From Bacteroidota bacterium (GTDB taxonomy: Bacteria > Bacteroidota > Bacteroidia > 2-12-FULL-35-15): 47,428 nt of DNA. This document shows, piece by piece, positions 1-6,499 of this stretch; position 1 is the first letter of the stretch; each line of letters begins with the position of its first letter. The DNA lies in NCBI GenBank assembly GCA_021323165.1, contig JAJTCJ010000004.1:1-47428 (forward strand), read 5' to 3'. The position numbers were made by a program, and so were the translations under genes. The notes under the pieces were generated by a model that was not told where the DNA came from, searched no databases, and worked only from the letters and a program-made list of their open reading frames with translations.

Positions 1-179
1 CGAATCTGCGCGGAACCGGAAACGTCACGAATCTGCGCGGAACCGTAAACGTAACTAATCTGCGCGGAACCGTAAACGTAACTAATCTGCGCGGAACCGG
101 AAACGTAACTAATCTGCGCGGAACCGTAAACGTAACTAATCTGCGCGGAACCGTAAACGTCACGAATCTGCGCGGAACC
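1..179. repeat. 27-bp tandem repeat, left-end block
   Basis: Six full 27-bp units plus part of a seventh, with the same unit as at the right end of the window. Units differ only at a few positions: GTAACT or GTCACG, and GGAAAC or GTAAAC. The unit length is nine codons, so length changes keep the frame. Read on the minus strand it encodes GSAQISYVY, with RD replacing SY and S replacing the last Y in some copies. No unique spacers lie between units, so this is not a CRISPR array. Confidence 0.95.
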
Positions 180-350
180 ACATACCGCCCATACGTATGC
201 ACCATCTTTAATGTGAACTTCTGCGTTCGGATAATCTTTGTCAATCCTATCCAGATTGCCTGTGATAAAGATCTTTCCTTTAAAATTTACATCTAAAGCA
301 TCGAGCTCTGCCTGTGTTTTAATCTCAATTTCTGTTTTCTTTTTAGCCAT
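1..350 (-). CDS. Beta-solenoid repeat protein, N-terminal part (continues at right end)
   Basis: The ATG is at 350-348 and the frame stays open to the window edge. The first ~55 residues are a non-repeated start rich in Lys and Asp, ending AYVWAVCGSAQI; then come nine-residue repeats of the type GSAQISYVY. If position 47428 is joined to position 1, the codon 47428-1-2 keeps the frame and the gene continues to 46723, giving about 351 residues. Repeats with G-x-A-x-hydrophobic spacing are seen in phage proteins predicted to fold as beta-solenoids; the function here is unknown. It lies in the leftward early operon just after the NinG gene. The junction lacks nine bases of a perfect repeat, so the true copy number is uncertain. 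Confidence 0.75.
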   Translation of the reverse strand, partial: MAKKKTEIEIKTQAELDALDVNFKGKIFITGNLDRIDKDYPNAEVHIKDGAYVWAVCGSAQIRDVYGSAQISYVYGSAQISYVSGSAQISYVYGSAQISYVYGSAQIRDVSGSAQI

Positions 351-355
351 GATTG

Positions 356-991
356 TTATTTATATATTCCTAATAATTGGTTGAACTCTAACCTTTTTTC
401 AATGCGCTCTGATGTGGTGTACATCTTATTCTCACTTTCCAGCTTCCTAATGATCTGATGAGCTATCCTGCAGGCATCTTTCAATTCTGATCCTGATATG
501 TGAAGGCTTTTTATTTTGCGTTTTAAAGCCAGAATACTTTCGTACACAGGTAATCCAAATGTTGATACCAACCTACCTTCGTAATTCTTGTTACCCCTCC
601 CTCCGTTTTTTGAGTTATCATCCGCATCCTGGTTAAAGATGTTCATTAGGTGATATCTTAATTCAGGATAAGCGCCAATTGAAAAGAAGTGGCCAGCTGT
701 TGTTGTGTAATCATCTTTCCCTGTACCCATACATGGATGCCCTCTGTCCAGAAGCTTTGAGATGCGGTTAATGCGCAGCTGCAGAGTATCTTTGAGGTGT
801 GATGTTGCCATGTTTGCTATTTGCTCTTTTCGCTTGTTGTAAGACTTTGCTTTTAATTCCTTCTGTTTTTTCCTTTCCGCTTCAAATCCCCTTCTACATG
901 TATCATTCGGACATGTTGGATCTGTCGATCTGAATGGGATAAACTTCTTATCACACTTTGAGTAACGGCACTTTTTTGGTTTAACTTCCAT
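356..991 (-). CDS. ninG: NinG/Rap-like recombination protein
   Basis: A 211-residue protein resembling lambda NinG (Rap), which acts on branched DNA during phage recombination. The N-terminus carries cysteine pairs (CRYSKCDKKF and CPNDTCRRGF) like those of NinG. A basic helical stretch follows (residues ~36-60). The C-terminal half has the typical AGHFFSIGAYPELRYHLMN core, which corresponds to the DAGH...RG..P.LRF...N segment of NinG, then a YEGRLVSTFG segment. Its start overlaps the stop of the upstream DUF4406 gene in a TAATG arrangement, so translation is probably coupled. It is part of the leftward early operon, with replication genes farther downstream across the junction. Confidence 0.85.
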   Translation of the reverse strand: MEVKPKKCRYSKCDKKFIPFRSTDPTCPNDTCRRGFEAERKKQKELKAKSYNKRKEQIANMATSHLKDTLQLRINRISKLLDRGHPCMGTGKDDYTTTAGHFFSIGAYPELRYHLMNIFNQDADDNSKNGGRGNKNYEGRLVSTFGLPVYESILALKRKIKSLHISGSELKDACRIAHQIIRKLESENKMYTTSERIEKRLEFNQLLGIYK

Positions 992-1437
992 TACTGATAA
1001 ATGATGGTTTTGTTATACCTCTTAGCAAACCACACTTCAATTCTGGCACCACGGCTGTCTTCCCAATTTGAAAGAGCAAACAAGTGATCACATGATTTAA
1101 GCGCTTCCAAATCTTCCTTCATATAGGACTTCCAACTTCTTTCGTGCTGATGAGGTAGAGTTAAAGGACTAACGGTCTCAAACCCCCTCTTTAAGAGTTC
1201 TATTTCTGCTAATGAAAACTTTAATGTGTACTCTGAGTACTGTAAACCTCCGATCTTACCCGCGATGTAAATCCTTCCTTTAGGAACATTAACAGCTGCG
1301 ATATCTCTGATATCCCTTAAGTTTTGAAACACTTTAAATAGTTTGTTCTCATCATGAACACGAACATCTATCGCGTTGAGGTGATCTTTGGTATCCTCAT
1401 ACAGGTCACCAAGGACAGTGAGTTGATCTTTGATCAT
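991..1437 (-). CDS. DUF4406 (nucleoside 2-deoxyribosyltransferase-like) protein
   Basis: 148 residues. From about residue 55 it shows the DUF4406 pattern: IYIAGKIGGLQYSEY, then LLKRGFETVSPLTLP, SWKSYMKEDLEALKSCD, and LFALSNWEDSRGARIE. DUF4406 is related to nucleoside 2-deoxyribosyltransferases, which suggests a role in nucleotide salvage or base exchange, but the phage substrate is not known. The ~50-residue helical N-terminal extension is not part of the core. The start overlaps the stop of the preceding gene by four bases (ATGA). Confidence 0.8.
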   Translation of the reverse strand: MIKDQLTVLGDLYEDTKDHLNAIDVRVHDENKLFKVFQNLRDIRDIAAVNVPKGRIYIAGKIGGLQYSEYTLKFSLAEIELLKRGFETVSPLTLPHQHERSWKSYMKEDLEALKSCDHLFALSNWEDSRGARIEVWFAKRYNKTIIYQ

Positions 1438-1880
1438 GCTACTTGTTCGTTAACCATTAATACTATCTCCAGTCTCTCAATCTCTTTTGTTGTTTGGATC
1501 ATTTGCCATCTTCTTTCAGCCTGCTTCATACTTACAATGCCTAAATATTTTTGATATTCCTTAAGACGTTTTAACCAGTCACTCAGATAGTCGTAATCGT
1601 CCGATGTCAGCGTTGCTGGATCTTTATATGTTGGAAAACTGAATGAATTGTATCTGTTTTCTTCAATGTCAGCCACCCTTAAATTTTCAACGTGATAAGA
1701 CACTGGAGTTACGTTTCCATCCCAAAGAACTTTTACAAAAGTTCCGTTGTAATTGAACCCAACAACTGTTCCTACCCTGTTTTGTTTTTTCATAACTCTA
1801 TTCATCCTCAGATATGAATCTGAAAATTGAACCCGTTTAAGATTTGTGATCATCGAACCTTGGTGTTTTAATATTTTCAA
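1434..1880 (-). CDS. Hypothetical protein with SH3/KOW-like strand region
   Basis: 148 residues, not recognised as a named family. Residues ~36-70 (GTVVGFNYNGTFVKVLWDG) have the alternating pattern of a small SH3- or KOW-like barrel; the C-terminal third is helical and charged. A second possible start, Met10, lies at 1853. It is packed between a winged-helix-like gene and DUF4406 in the early leftward operon, with four-base overlap to the latter. Codon use does not stand out from its neighbours. Confidence 0.6.
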   Translation of the reverse strand: MKILKHQGSMITNLKRVQFSDSYLRMNRVMKKQNRVGTVVGFNYNGTFVKVLWDGNVTPVSYHVENLRVADIEENRYNSFSFPTYKDPATLTSDDYDYLSDWLKRLKEYQKYLGIVSMKQAERRWQMIQTTKEIERLEIVLMVNEQVA

Positions 1881-1919
1881 TAAGTGCCCACACTAATAGC
1901 AGACACAGAATTATTTCCT

Positions 1920-2243
1920 TTAAGCCCATGTGTATTGTTTCCAACAGTTATTTGGGACGTTACTATATTTAGTGTTCACTCTCTTTTCTCCGGTTTGAAA
2001 AAGAAATCCCCACAGAACAGGATCAGTAAGATTTGTTAAGGCTCTTCGAATAGAGCTTTCCTTTCTGAATAATCCGCGTTCCTGCAACTTCTCCTGTACT
2101 TCGTATGGAGTAAAACTTCCTCCTGGAAATCTTCCATACACGAATAACATTATAGCTTCCTCTAACCCTTTGTTACTCTCTTCAAGAGCCATTTCGGTTT
2201 GACCTTTAACTGGAACTGTATTATAAAAATGCTTTGCCATCAA
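1920..2243 (-). CDS. Small winged-helix-like DNA-binding protein
   Basis: 107 residues. The middle has the pattern of a winged helix: YEVQEKLQERGLFRKESS followed by IRRALTNLTDPVLWGFL. This is the helix-turn-helix and wing layout common in small phage regulators. The N-terminal ~35 residues are helical and acidic. Its start overlaps the stop of the 47-codon membrane protein upstream (TGATG). It is probably an early regulatory or replication accessory protein; no target can be named. Confidence 0.6.
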   Translation of the reverse strand: MMAKHFYNTVPVKGQTEMALEESNKGLEEAIMLFVYGRFPGGSFTPYEVQEKLQERGLFRKESSIRRALTNLTDPVLWGFLFQTGEKRVNTKYSNVPNNCWKQYTWA

Positions 2244-2383
2244 TCTTTAATTTGCCAGTGTCTTTCTTCTTTTGATTTCCATTTTGTTACTATCATGATA
2301 ATTCCTATCAGGAAAAAACCAGCTGATAATCCAGAGATGATTATGAAGGCGAGTAAACCACCATTGAAGCTTACTTCTGACAT
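2240..2383 (-). CDS. 47-residue single-pass membrane protein
   Basis: A short gene that fills the gap between its neighbours. The ATG is at 2383 and the TGA at 2240. Residues ~10-33 form one strongly hydrophobic helix (LLAFIIISGLSAGFF, then LIGIIMIV), followed by a basic tail TKWKSKEER. Its start overlaps the end of the AP2-like gene by 13 bases and its stop overlaps the next start (TGATG). This tight packing supports it being real. Function unknown; an inner-membrane location is inferred. Confidence 0.6.
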   Translation of the reverse strand: MSEVSFNGGLLAFIIISGLSAGFFLIGIIMIVTKWKSKEERHWQIKD

Positions 2384-2745
2384 GCTGCAGCCGGTTTTAA
2401 AATATTAATAGGAGCCTTACCTAACTTGATAAGGTGTTGATCAACTGCGAGTGCAGCTTCCTCTTCTGTTTTGTAAGCTGTGACGTTTGTGTGACCATCA
2501 CAGTAATTCGCTTTATATACCAACCCTTCTGATCCTTTGTACTTACTTACTTTTTTGTATCGGTCAGATTTACCAACGTAAGTGTATGTACGTCCTGTAA
2601 TTCTTCCTTTAGGTTTCAAAACCTCCTTTACTAATCCAGATCTTTTTTCTGGCCTGTTATAATCTTGTGGAGGTGGAACTACTATGTTCCATTGACCTGT
2701 TGCGCGGTCAAATTGCTTGTAAGGTTTCGGTTGTATTAAGCCCAT
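2371..2745 (-). CDS. AP2-domain-like DNA-binding protein without a nuclease
   Basis: 124 residues. The C-terminal half (residues ~63-117) matches the AP2/ERF DNA-binding pattern: SKYKG at the first strand, YKANYC, then TEEEAALAVDQHLIKLGKAP and INIL at the end. In phages this domain usually sits next to an HNH endonuclease; here no HNH motif is present. The N-terminal part is proline-rich and basic (residues 1-50). It lies second in the early leftward operon, so a regulatory or genome-binding role is the simplest guess. The AP2 assignment rests on pattern only. Confidence 0.55.
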   Translation of the reverse strand: MGLIQPKPYKQFDRATGQWNIVVPPPQDYNRPEKRSGLVKEVLKPKGRITGRTYTYVGKSDRYKKVSKYKGSEGLVYKANYCDGHTNVTAYKTEEEAALAVDQHLIKLGKAPINILKPAAACQK

Positions 2746-2750
2746 AAATT

Positions 2751-2984
2751 TTATACAGCTTGTTTGTTATACTTCTTAATGATCTTTTCAAGTCGTGCAG
2801 TAATTTCAGCGTCCACATCACGTAGGTTCCACACCATTCTTATTTTATTAATGACATCTGCAGGTTGTTTTCCGTATTCATACTCATACAGTGTGGTGTA
2901 ATCGATGCGCCCCTTAACACCCTCTTTAAGTCTAGAGATCTTCAGTCTCAGGTCGGTTGGGCTTAATATTGCCGTTTTAGCCAT
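2751..2984 (-). CDS. First gene of the leftward early operon, small hypothetical protein
   Basis: 77 residues from the ATG at 2984 (MAKTAILSPTDLRLKISRLK). An upstream in-frame ATG at 3014 would add ten residues, but it would place the start inside the palindrome and promoter of the opposite strand, so 2984 is preferred. The protein is small, charged and helical, and is the first product expressed from the leftward promoter. By position it could be a Cro-like regulator opposing the repressor, but no clear helix-turn-helix is visible. Confidence 0.55.
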   Translation of the reverse strand: MAKTAILSPTDLRLKISRLKEGVKGRIDYTTLYEYEYGKQPADVINKIRMVWNLRDVDAEITARLEKIIKKYNKQAV

Positions 2985-2996
2985 TTGTGTTAAAAT

Positions 2997-3095
2997 TTTG
3001 TGTTTAGCAAACATTTGCTATATTTGTTTTGTCAAATTGATGTGACAACGGTACAAATGTATTGCAAGACTGTTGCGTTTGCAAGCAGATGCAAG
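2997..3095. promoter_or_regulatory. Lysogeny switch: opposed promoters and operators
   Basis: Rightward promoter: TTTG at 2997-3000, 18 bases, then TATATTTG at 3019-3026. Leftward promoter: TTG at 3084-3082, 20 bases, then TACATTTG at 3061-3054. Both match the Bacteroidota -33/-7 pattern and their predicted start points face each other within about 15 bases, so transcripts would overlap. Two perfect inverted repeats lie inside: AGCAAACATTTGCT at 3006-3019, and TTGTCA/TGACAA at 3029-3048. Three direct copies of TGCAAG follow at 3063, 3080 and 3090. These are probable operators for the repressor at 3128. Confidence 0.65.
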
Positions 3096-3127
3096 CTAAT
3101 ATTATTAACATTAAAAACAAACAAACC

Positions 3128-3496
3128 ATGAAAAGCACAGTAAACACAAGGCTTCAAGACGTGTTGAAAAGTTTAAGAATTGACGCGAAGGAAGCATCCA
3201 GAATTATCGGAATGGAGTACACCACCCTAAAAAGAATTGCGGATGGCGAGACAACAAAACCCTCCTCTTCAACTATTAAACTAATTTGCACGGGATTGAA
3301 CGTCAACTATCAATTCTTATCTAAAGGGATAGGGGAAATGTTTGAGCCCCAAAAAGACACTCAGACCTCTAACCCATGGAAAGATGCTATGATTTCGCAA
3401 ATGAAATCCGAGATTGATAACTTAAGGGAAATGCTTAAGTTAGCCCTGAAGGGGTCTTTTCCCCTGGTGCTTGAACGAACCGGCTCTGATCAATAA
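3128..3496 (+). CDS. HTH (XRE-type) phage repressor
   Basis: 122 residues from the ATG at 3128 (MKSTVNTRLQDVLKSL). The open frame extends upstream to 3062, but that would run into the leftward promoter. Residues ~8-65 form an XRE-type helix-turn-helix: ASRIIGMEYTTLKRIADGE is the recognition region, followed by STIKLICTGLNVN. A C-terminal helix with coiled-coil character (residues ~90-110) may dimerise. No protease-like CI C-terminal domain is present. It is divergent from the early operon, with palindromes between them, which points to maintenance of lysogeny. Confidence 0.75.
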   Translation: MKSTVNTRLQDVLKSLRIDAKEASRIIGMEYTTLKRIADGETTKPSSSTIKLICTGLNVNYQFLSKGIGEMFEPQKDTQTSNPWKDAMISQMKSEIDNLREMLKLALKGSFPLVLERTGSDQ

Positions 3497-3502
3497 TCAG
3501 AG
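3484..3502 (+). terminator. Hairpin across the repressor stop codon
   Basis: Perfect 7-bp stem CTCTGAT/ATCAGAG with loop CAATA; the TAA stop lies in the loop and distal arm. It is followed by TGTTT rather than a long T-run, so termination here would be weak. It may instead protect the 3' end or be part of the structured RNA that follows. Confidence 0.35.
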
Positions 3503-3504
3503 TG

Positions 3505-3642
3505 TTTAAGCGCCAAAAGGCTTTATAAGCCGAAACGGTACAAGATTCGGAACCATAAAGACAGAACTCAAGGTTTCTAGTCCAGGTGGGAGCACGATCT
3601 TGATACCGAATCGCTAAAAGCCTTAATTATCTAAGGCTTTTA
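3505..3642 (+). ncRNA. Candidate structured RNA or attenuator between repressor and integrase
   Basis: No gene is seen in 3497-3731. Structures visible: GGCTT-TAT-AAGCC at 3519-3531; a long imperfect pairing of 3536-3549 (CGGTACAAGATTCG) with 3595-3608 (CGATCTTGATACCG), enclosing GGAACC/GGTTTC; then a strong terminator at 3615-3642. The segment AAGGCTTT at 3517-3524 repeats the terminator's right arm, so it can pair with the left arm at 3617-3624 and could block terminator formation. It may be a leader controlling integrase, a small RNA, or the attP region. The call is from base pairing only. Confidence 0.35.
3615..3642 (+). terminator. Rho-independent terminator upstream of integrase
   Basis: Perfect 11-bp inverted repeat TAAAAGCCTTA/TAAGGCTTTTA with a six-base loop; the 3' arm ends in TTTTA. 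It lies 90 bases before the integrase ATG, so integrase expression would need read-through, a separate promoter, or disruption of the hairpin by the upstream AAGGCTTT segment. Confidence 0.6.
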
Positions 3643-3731
3643 TCATTTTAAACACTCCTTTGTTTATAACAATGGGGATAATCCTCCACACTTTCCTGAT
3701 TTCTGCCGTTAATTTTCAGGTAATCTGAATT

Positions 3732-4652
3732 ATGATAAATACATTAAAAAGGGCACTAAATTTCTTTAAGAGAAATCCGACCGAACCCCCGAAAGGGATA
3801 GTATTTTTAACTATGCTACGAGAGTATAACAATCGAAAAGCCATCGAGGAATGTTTACGAGAAAGTACTGTTATCAAACACGAAAGCTTGTATGGTAATA
3901 TCTCATTATTCCTTCATTCAAAGGGTCTATCGGAGGCGACTTTAGAGGATATTAAGCCAAAGTTGATGGAAGATCTTAAATTCTGGTTACATAAGAATTT
4001 ACCTACTTGTTGTGCTTCACATAGCGCGCGCCATATTGAAATGTGTAAGAGGGCAATGAATTACGCTGTTAAAATGGAATATATCATAAACAATCCGCTT
4101 TATTCAGTTGAAACGAAGAGAGATAAAACGAAAGGAATTGTTTATCTTGAACCGAATGAAATAAAGAAATTGATGATTTACAACTTCACAAATGACATTT
4201 ACCGAATAGTAGCAGATTTGTACGTTTACCAGTGCTTTACGGGTTTGAGCTATTCAGATATTTACTCCTATGATATTGTGGAGATAAATGGCAAGATGTG
4301 GTTATCTGGAGAAAGAACCAAAAACGGCACAAAGAATGATGTTTACATCTTTCCAGAGGCAATGGAAATATTTAAAAAGTACGATTATAAAATGCCTGTG
4401 ATTGCCAACCAGACGTATAATAGAATTTTAAAGGAAGTAGCTCTCGCAACTGGCATAAAAAAACACCTTACTACTCACACTGGCCGAAAAACACATGCAA
4501 CTTTATTGGAACAGAATGGAGCGAGCACTAGGTCAATAATGAACCAACTTGGTCATAAAAGTGAATCCACAACAAACACTTATTACATCGCGAAAACAAC
4601 CAACCGAACAAGCAAGGAATTTGAAAAATTAGGAAGTCTTCTGCCTGTATAG
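3732..4652 (+). CDS. int: Tyrosine recombinase (integrase), IntDOT-like active site
   Basis: 306 residues. The catalytic domain starts near residue 135. Box II HTGR is at 249-252, the later histidine is in LGH at 275, and the nucleophile is Tyr284 in TTNTYY. At the box I position, where most family members have Arg (TGLRxSD), this protein has Ser173 (FTGLSYSDIYSY). The same loss is known in the Bacteroides recombinase IntDOT. Residues ~30-125 fit a SAM-like core-binding domain. It probably integrates the phage into the host chromosome. The upstream 200 bases have structure and may contain attP. Confidence 0.9.
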   Translation: MINTLKRALNFFKRNPTEPPKGIVFLTMLREYNNRKAIEECLRESTVIKHESLYGNISLFLHSKGLSEATLEDIKPKLMEDLKFWLHKNLPTCCASHSARHIEMCKRAMNYAVKMEYIINNPLYSVETKRDKTKGIVYLEPNEIKKLMIYNFTNDIYRIVADLYVYQCFTGLSYSDIYSYDIVEINGKMWLSGERTKNGTKNDVYIFPEAMEIFKKYDYKMPVIANQTYNRILKEVALATGIKKHLTTHTGRKTHATLLEQNGASTRSIMNQLGHKSESTTNTYYIAKTTNRTSKEFEKLGSLLPV

Positions 4653-4670
4653 TTAATTGAAATATTCTCT

Positions 4671-4678
4671 TATATTTG
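4671..4678 (+). promoter_or_regulatory. Candidate promoter -7 box before the lipoprotein gene
   Basis: TATATTTG matches the Bacteroidota -7 consensus exactly and lies 16 bases before the ATG at 4695. No clear -33 TTTG is visible at the usual distance. A private promoter would let the lipoprotein be made in lysogens. Confidence 0.45.
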
Positions 4679-4694
4679 ATTTTCAAATGTATCT

Positions 4695-5534
4695 ATGAGA
4701 ATATTATCGATTGTCGCTTGCATTATTTTATTCAACTCATGTGAAACTCAAAAAAACGACCTTACTGAAAAGTCATGGCACCATAAAACTGCACGCGAAA
4801 TAGAAGATTCAAGCTTGGCAACCGGAAAAACTTACGACAGCATCAGCTTTTTTAAATTTGGTAATTCTGTTGATCAGGTTTACGGCTTCATAAAACAACA
4901 CAATTACACATTGCTTTCTGATAGTTCTTTGGCAGTAAGAAATGAAACTGATCATTTCAATTTAATTGATGGAATCAGGTTTCATTTTTATAAAAATAAA
5001 TTATGGAGGACTGAAGAATACCCATTGTTGGGTGAGATTATTCAGAAAGACACAATGAGAGATTTTAATAAGGACATTTTCTCCAATCTTGTCCATACGT
5101 TTGGATCTCCGAGGGAAAATAGTATTCATGGAGTTAAATACTATTGGGTTAGTGGAAATAAAAGGTTTGAATACCTAATAAAAACCAGTCAAACTGGAGA
5201 AGAATTTTCTGTTTTAGTATGCACAGACATGAGAATTGAACGAGAACGAGACAAGGAAATCCAAGATCTACAATCTGACTTAGAGGCAAATGAACTGGCC
5301 ATGGAGTACGAAATAGTTAAACAAATCAAGGCAGTCGCATCAAGTAAATGGCCAGATGACTATATAACACAAGAGTATTGGATAAAAGAGCAGCTATCAG
5401 CTTACAACTTCATGAAAAATATCCCTAATGATAACAATATCAAGCGCAAAGCTGTAAAGGATTGGCCGTTCGACTTTGTAACGCAGAAATTTTGGTACGA
5501 GGAACAAACCGCAGCTAGGAATAGATTAAAATAA
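4695..5534 (+). CDS. Lipoprotein with duplicated C-terminal WPxD motif; candidate moron
   Basis: 279 residues. The N-terminus is a lipoprotein signal (hydrophobic residues 4-14, Cys16 in FNSC), so the product is probably anchored in an envelope membrane. Residues ~50-180 are a mixed domain of unknown family. A charged coiled-coil-like stretch spans ~180-205. The C-terminus carries two copies of one motif, AVASSKWPDDYITQEYW (213-229) and AVKDWPFDFVTQKFW (253-267), each followed by EQ..A.N. It sits after integrase with its own -7 box, a typical place for lysogenic-conversion genes. Superinfection exclusion is possible but not shown. Confidence 0.65.
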   Translation: MRILSIVACIILFNSCETQKNDLTEKSWHHKTAREIEDSSLATGKTYDSISFFKFGNSVDQVYGFIKQHNYTLLSDSSLAVRNETDHFNLIDGIRFHFYKNKLWRTEEYPLLGEIIQKDTMRDFNKDIFSNLVHTFGSPRENSIHGVKYYWVSGNKRFEYLIKTSQTGEEFSVLVCTDMRIERERDKEIQDLQSDLEANELAMEYEIVKQIKAVASSKWPDDYITQEYWIKEQLSAYNFMKNIPNDNNIKRKAVKDWPFDFVTQKFWYEEQTAARNRLK

Positions 5535-5738
5535 AATAACTTATTGATCATCAAAGGTACTCCCCCAACGATATTGGTTCTACGCAATATATGCGAAGCC
5601 GCGTTTTTGTCCCTCATTACACATATTTCAGAGGCTGTTGCCATTTCCTTGACCTATGCCGCATTTTCAGAACCTCGCTAATCTGATTTCTCCAATGAAA
5701 AACGCCACCCTGTAATGGCTTAAAACAAGCTTAAAATC

Positions 5739-5846
5739 TGTTGCAACAAACCTATTTTTGTTGCAACAATATCTAAAAATGCTTATACTTCTATCGTGGC
5801 AACACTATAAATAACTGATTTTATAGCATTTACGTTGTTGCAACAA
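5739..5846. repeat. Three TTGTTGCAACAA palindromes (candidate TerS sites)
   Basis: The 10-bp palindrome TGTTGCAACA occurs at 5739-5748, 5759-5768 and 5836-5845; the second and third extend to TTGTTGCAACAA. Centres are 20 and 77 bases apart. The third copy ends 13 bases before the GTG start of the small terminase gene. I did not see this 12-mer elsewhere in the window. They may be TerS binding sites, or operators for autoregulation of the terminase operon. Confidence 0.6.
5783..5799 (+). promoter_or_regulatory. TTATACTTCTATCRTGG motif, copy 1 (terminase)
   Basis: TTATACTTCTATCGTGG, one of three copies in the genome (others at 25747-25763 plus strand and 27838-27822 minus strand). Here the final GTG is not a useful start, since the frame stops after four codons, so the motif acts at the DNA level. 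TTG lies about 20 bases upstream of TATACTTC, fitting a promoter for the terminase genes. Confidence 0.5.
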
Positions 5847-5859
5847 ATAGAACTTCAAC

Positions 5860-6498
5860 GTGGCATTACACACTAAAAAACAATTTGCGGAGCTCTGCGG
5901 TCTGGCTACAAATGCCCTGGCAGTTTACATTAAACGGCAGAAAATTACCCTGACTAAAGATGATAAAATCGATGATTCTGAAGAGAAGAACGCTGACTTT
6001 TTAAAGAAGAGGCGTGAAAAAACCGGGGTTGTCATTCCACTTAAAGTTGAGGTTCCAGAAAAAAAAGATGCATCACCGACACAGGATTCTTCAAAAAAAA
6101 ACAAAAGAACACCTGCTTCCAATGGTAATTTGTCCGGTTACGAATTGGACAAAGAACTTAAACAGGCTGAACTGAATAAAAAAATTGCTGACACTGAACA
6201 CCGGCAACTTCAGATTGAAAAGTTACGTGGCGAATTAATCCCCACTGAGATTGTAAAGCCTCTGTTCATCCAGCACTCAGAGAGTATAAAGGTTGCGTAC
6301 AACGAAGCCAGTGAGAATTTGATAGTAATTATATCTCAAAAAAAACAACTCAGTAGTGTTGAGGTAGCGGATCTTAGAAAGCAGTTGGTTTCTATTGTAA
6401 ATAAATCTGTCGATGCTGCGATCGCTGCCACAAAAAAAGGAATTAAGAACATTGTTGAGGAGTATAGTGCGAGTAAAGCTGTAGGGGAACACGGTTAG
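5860..6498 (+). CDS. terS: Terminase small subunit
   Basis: 212 residues from a GTG start; no early Met is available in frame. Residues ~5-30 (TKKQFAELCGLATNALAVYI) look like a DNA-binding helix-turn-helix as in lambda Nu1. Residues ~45-95 are a charged linker. Residues ~96-130 form a long coiled coil (ELDKELKQAELNKKIADTEH). The C-terminal helices probably bind the large subunit. It is followed one base later by the large terminase gene. Three palindromes immediately upstream are its likely DNA targets. Sequence identity to known TerS is low, so position is a major part of the call. Confidence 0.75.
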   Translation: MALHTKKQFAELCGLATNALAVYIKRQKITLTKDDKIDDSEEKNADFLKKRREKTGVVIPLKVEVPEKKDASPTQDSSKKNKRTPASNGNLSGYELDKELKQAELNKKIADTEHRQLQIEKLRGELIPTEIVKPLFIQHSESIKVAYNEASENLIVIISQKKQLSSVEVADLRKQLVSIVNKSVDAAIAATKKGIKNIVEEYSASKAVGEHG

Positions 6499-6499
6499 C

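Larger units (their letters stand above)
5535..5859. other. Non-coding region before terminase; candidate cos region
   Basis: No credible gene. It holds three copies of the palindrome TGTTGCAACA (5739-5748, 5758-5769, 5835-5846) and one TTATACTTCTATCGTGG motif (5783-5799). A separate inverted repeat CGCA/TGCG separated by five bases lies at about 5583-5595 and is the only candidate seen for a nicking site. The layout, with three protein-binding repeats directly upstream of the small terminase gene, recalls lambda cosB with its R sites. The cleavage site is a guess. Confidence 0.4.

Noticed and set aside
1..179. CRISPR array
   Set aside because: Units follow each other directly without unique spacers, are 27 bp long with shared point variants, and are in frame with a protein on the minus strand.
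1354..1554. Plus-strand frame of 66 residues opposite DUF4406
   Set aside because: Lies antisense across the junction of two well-packed minus-strand genes, with no recognisable domain.
3570..3605. tRNA 3' end-like segment (GGTTTCTAGTCCAGG...GGGAGCAC)
   Set aside because: It resembles a T-arm and acceptor end, which would fit an attP core, but the T-stem does not pair properly and no 5' acceptor strand is found, so no tRNA or att site is called.
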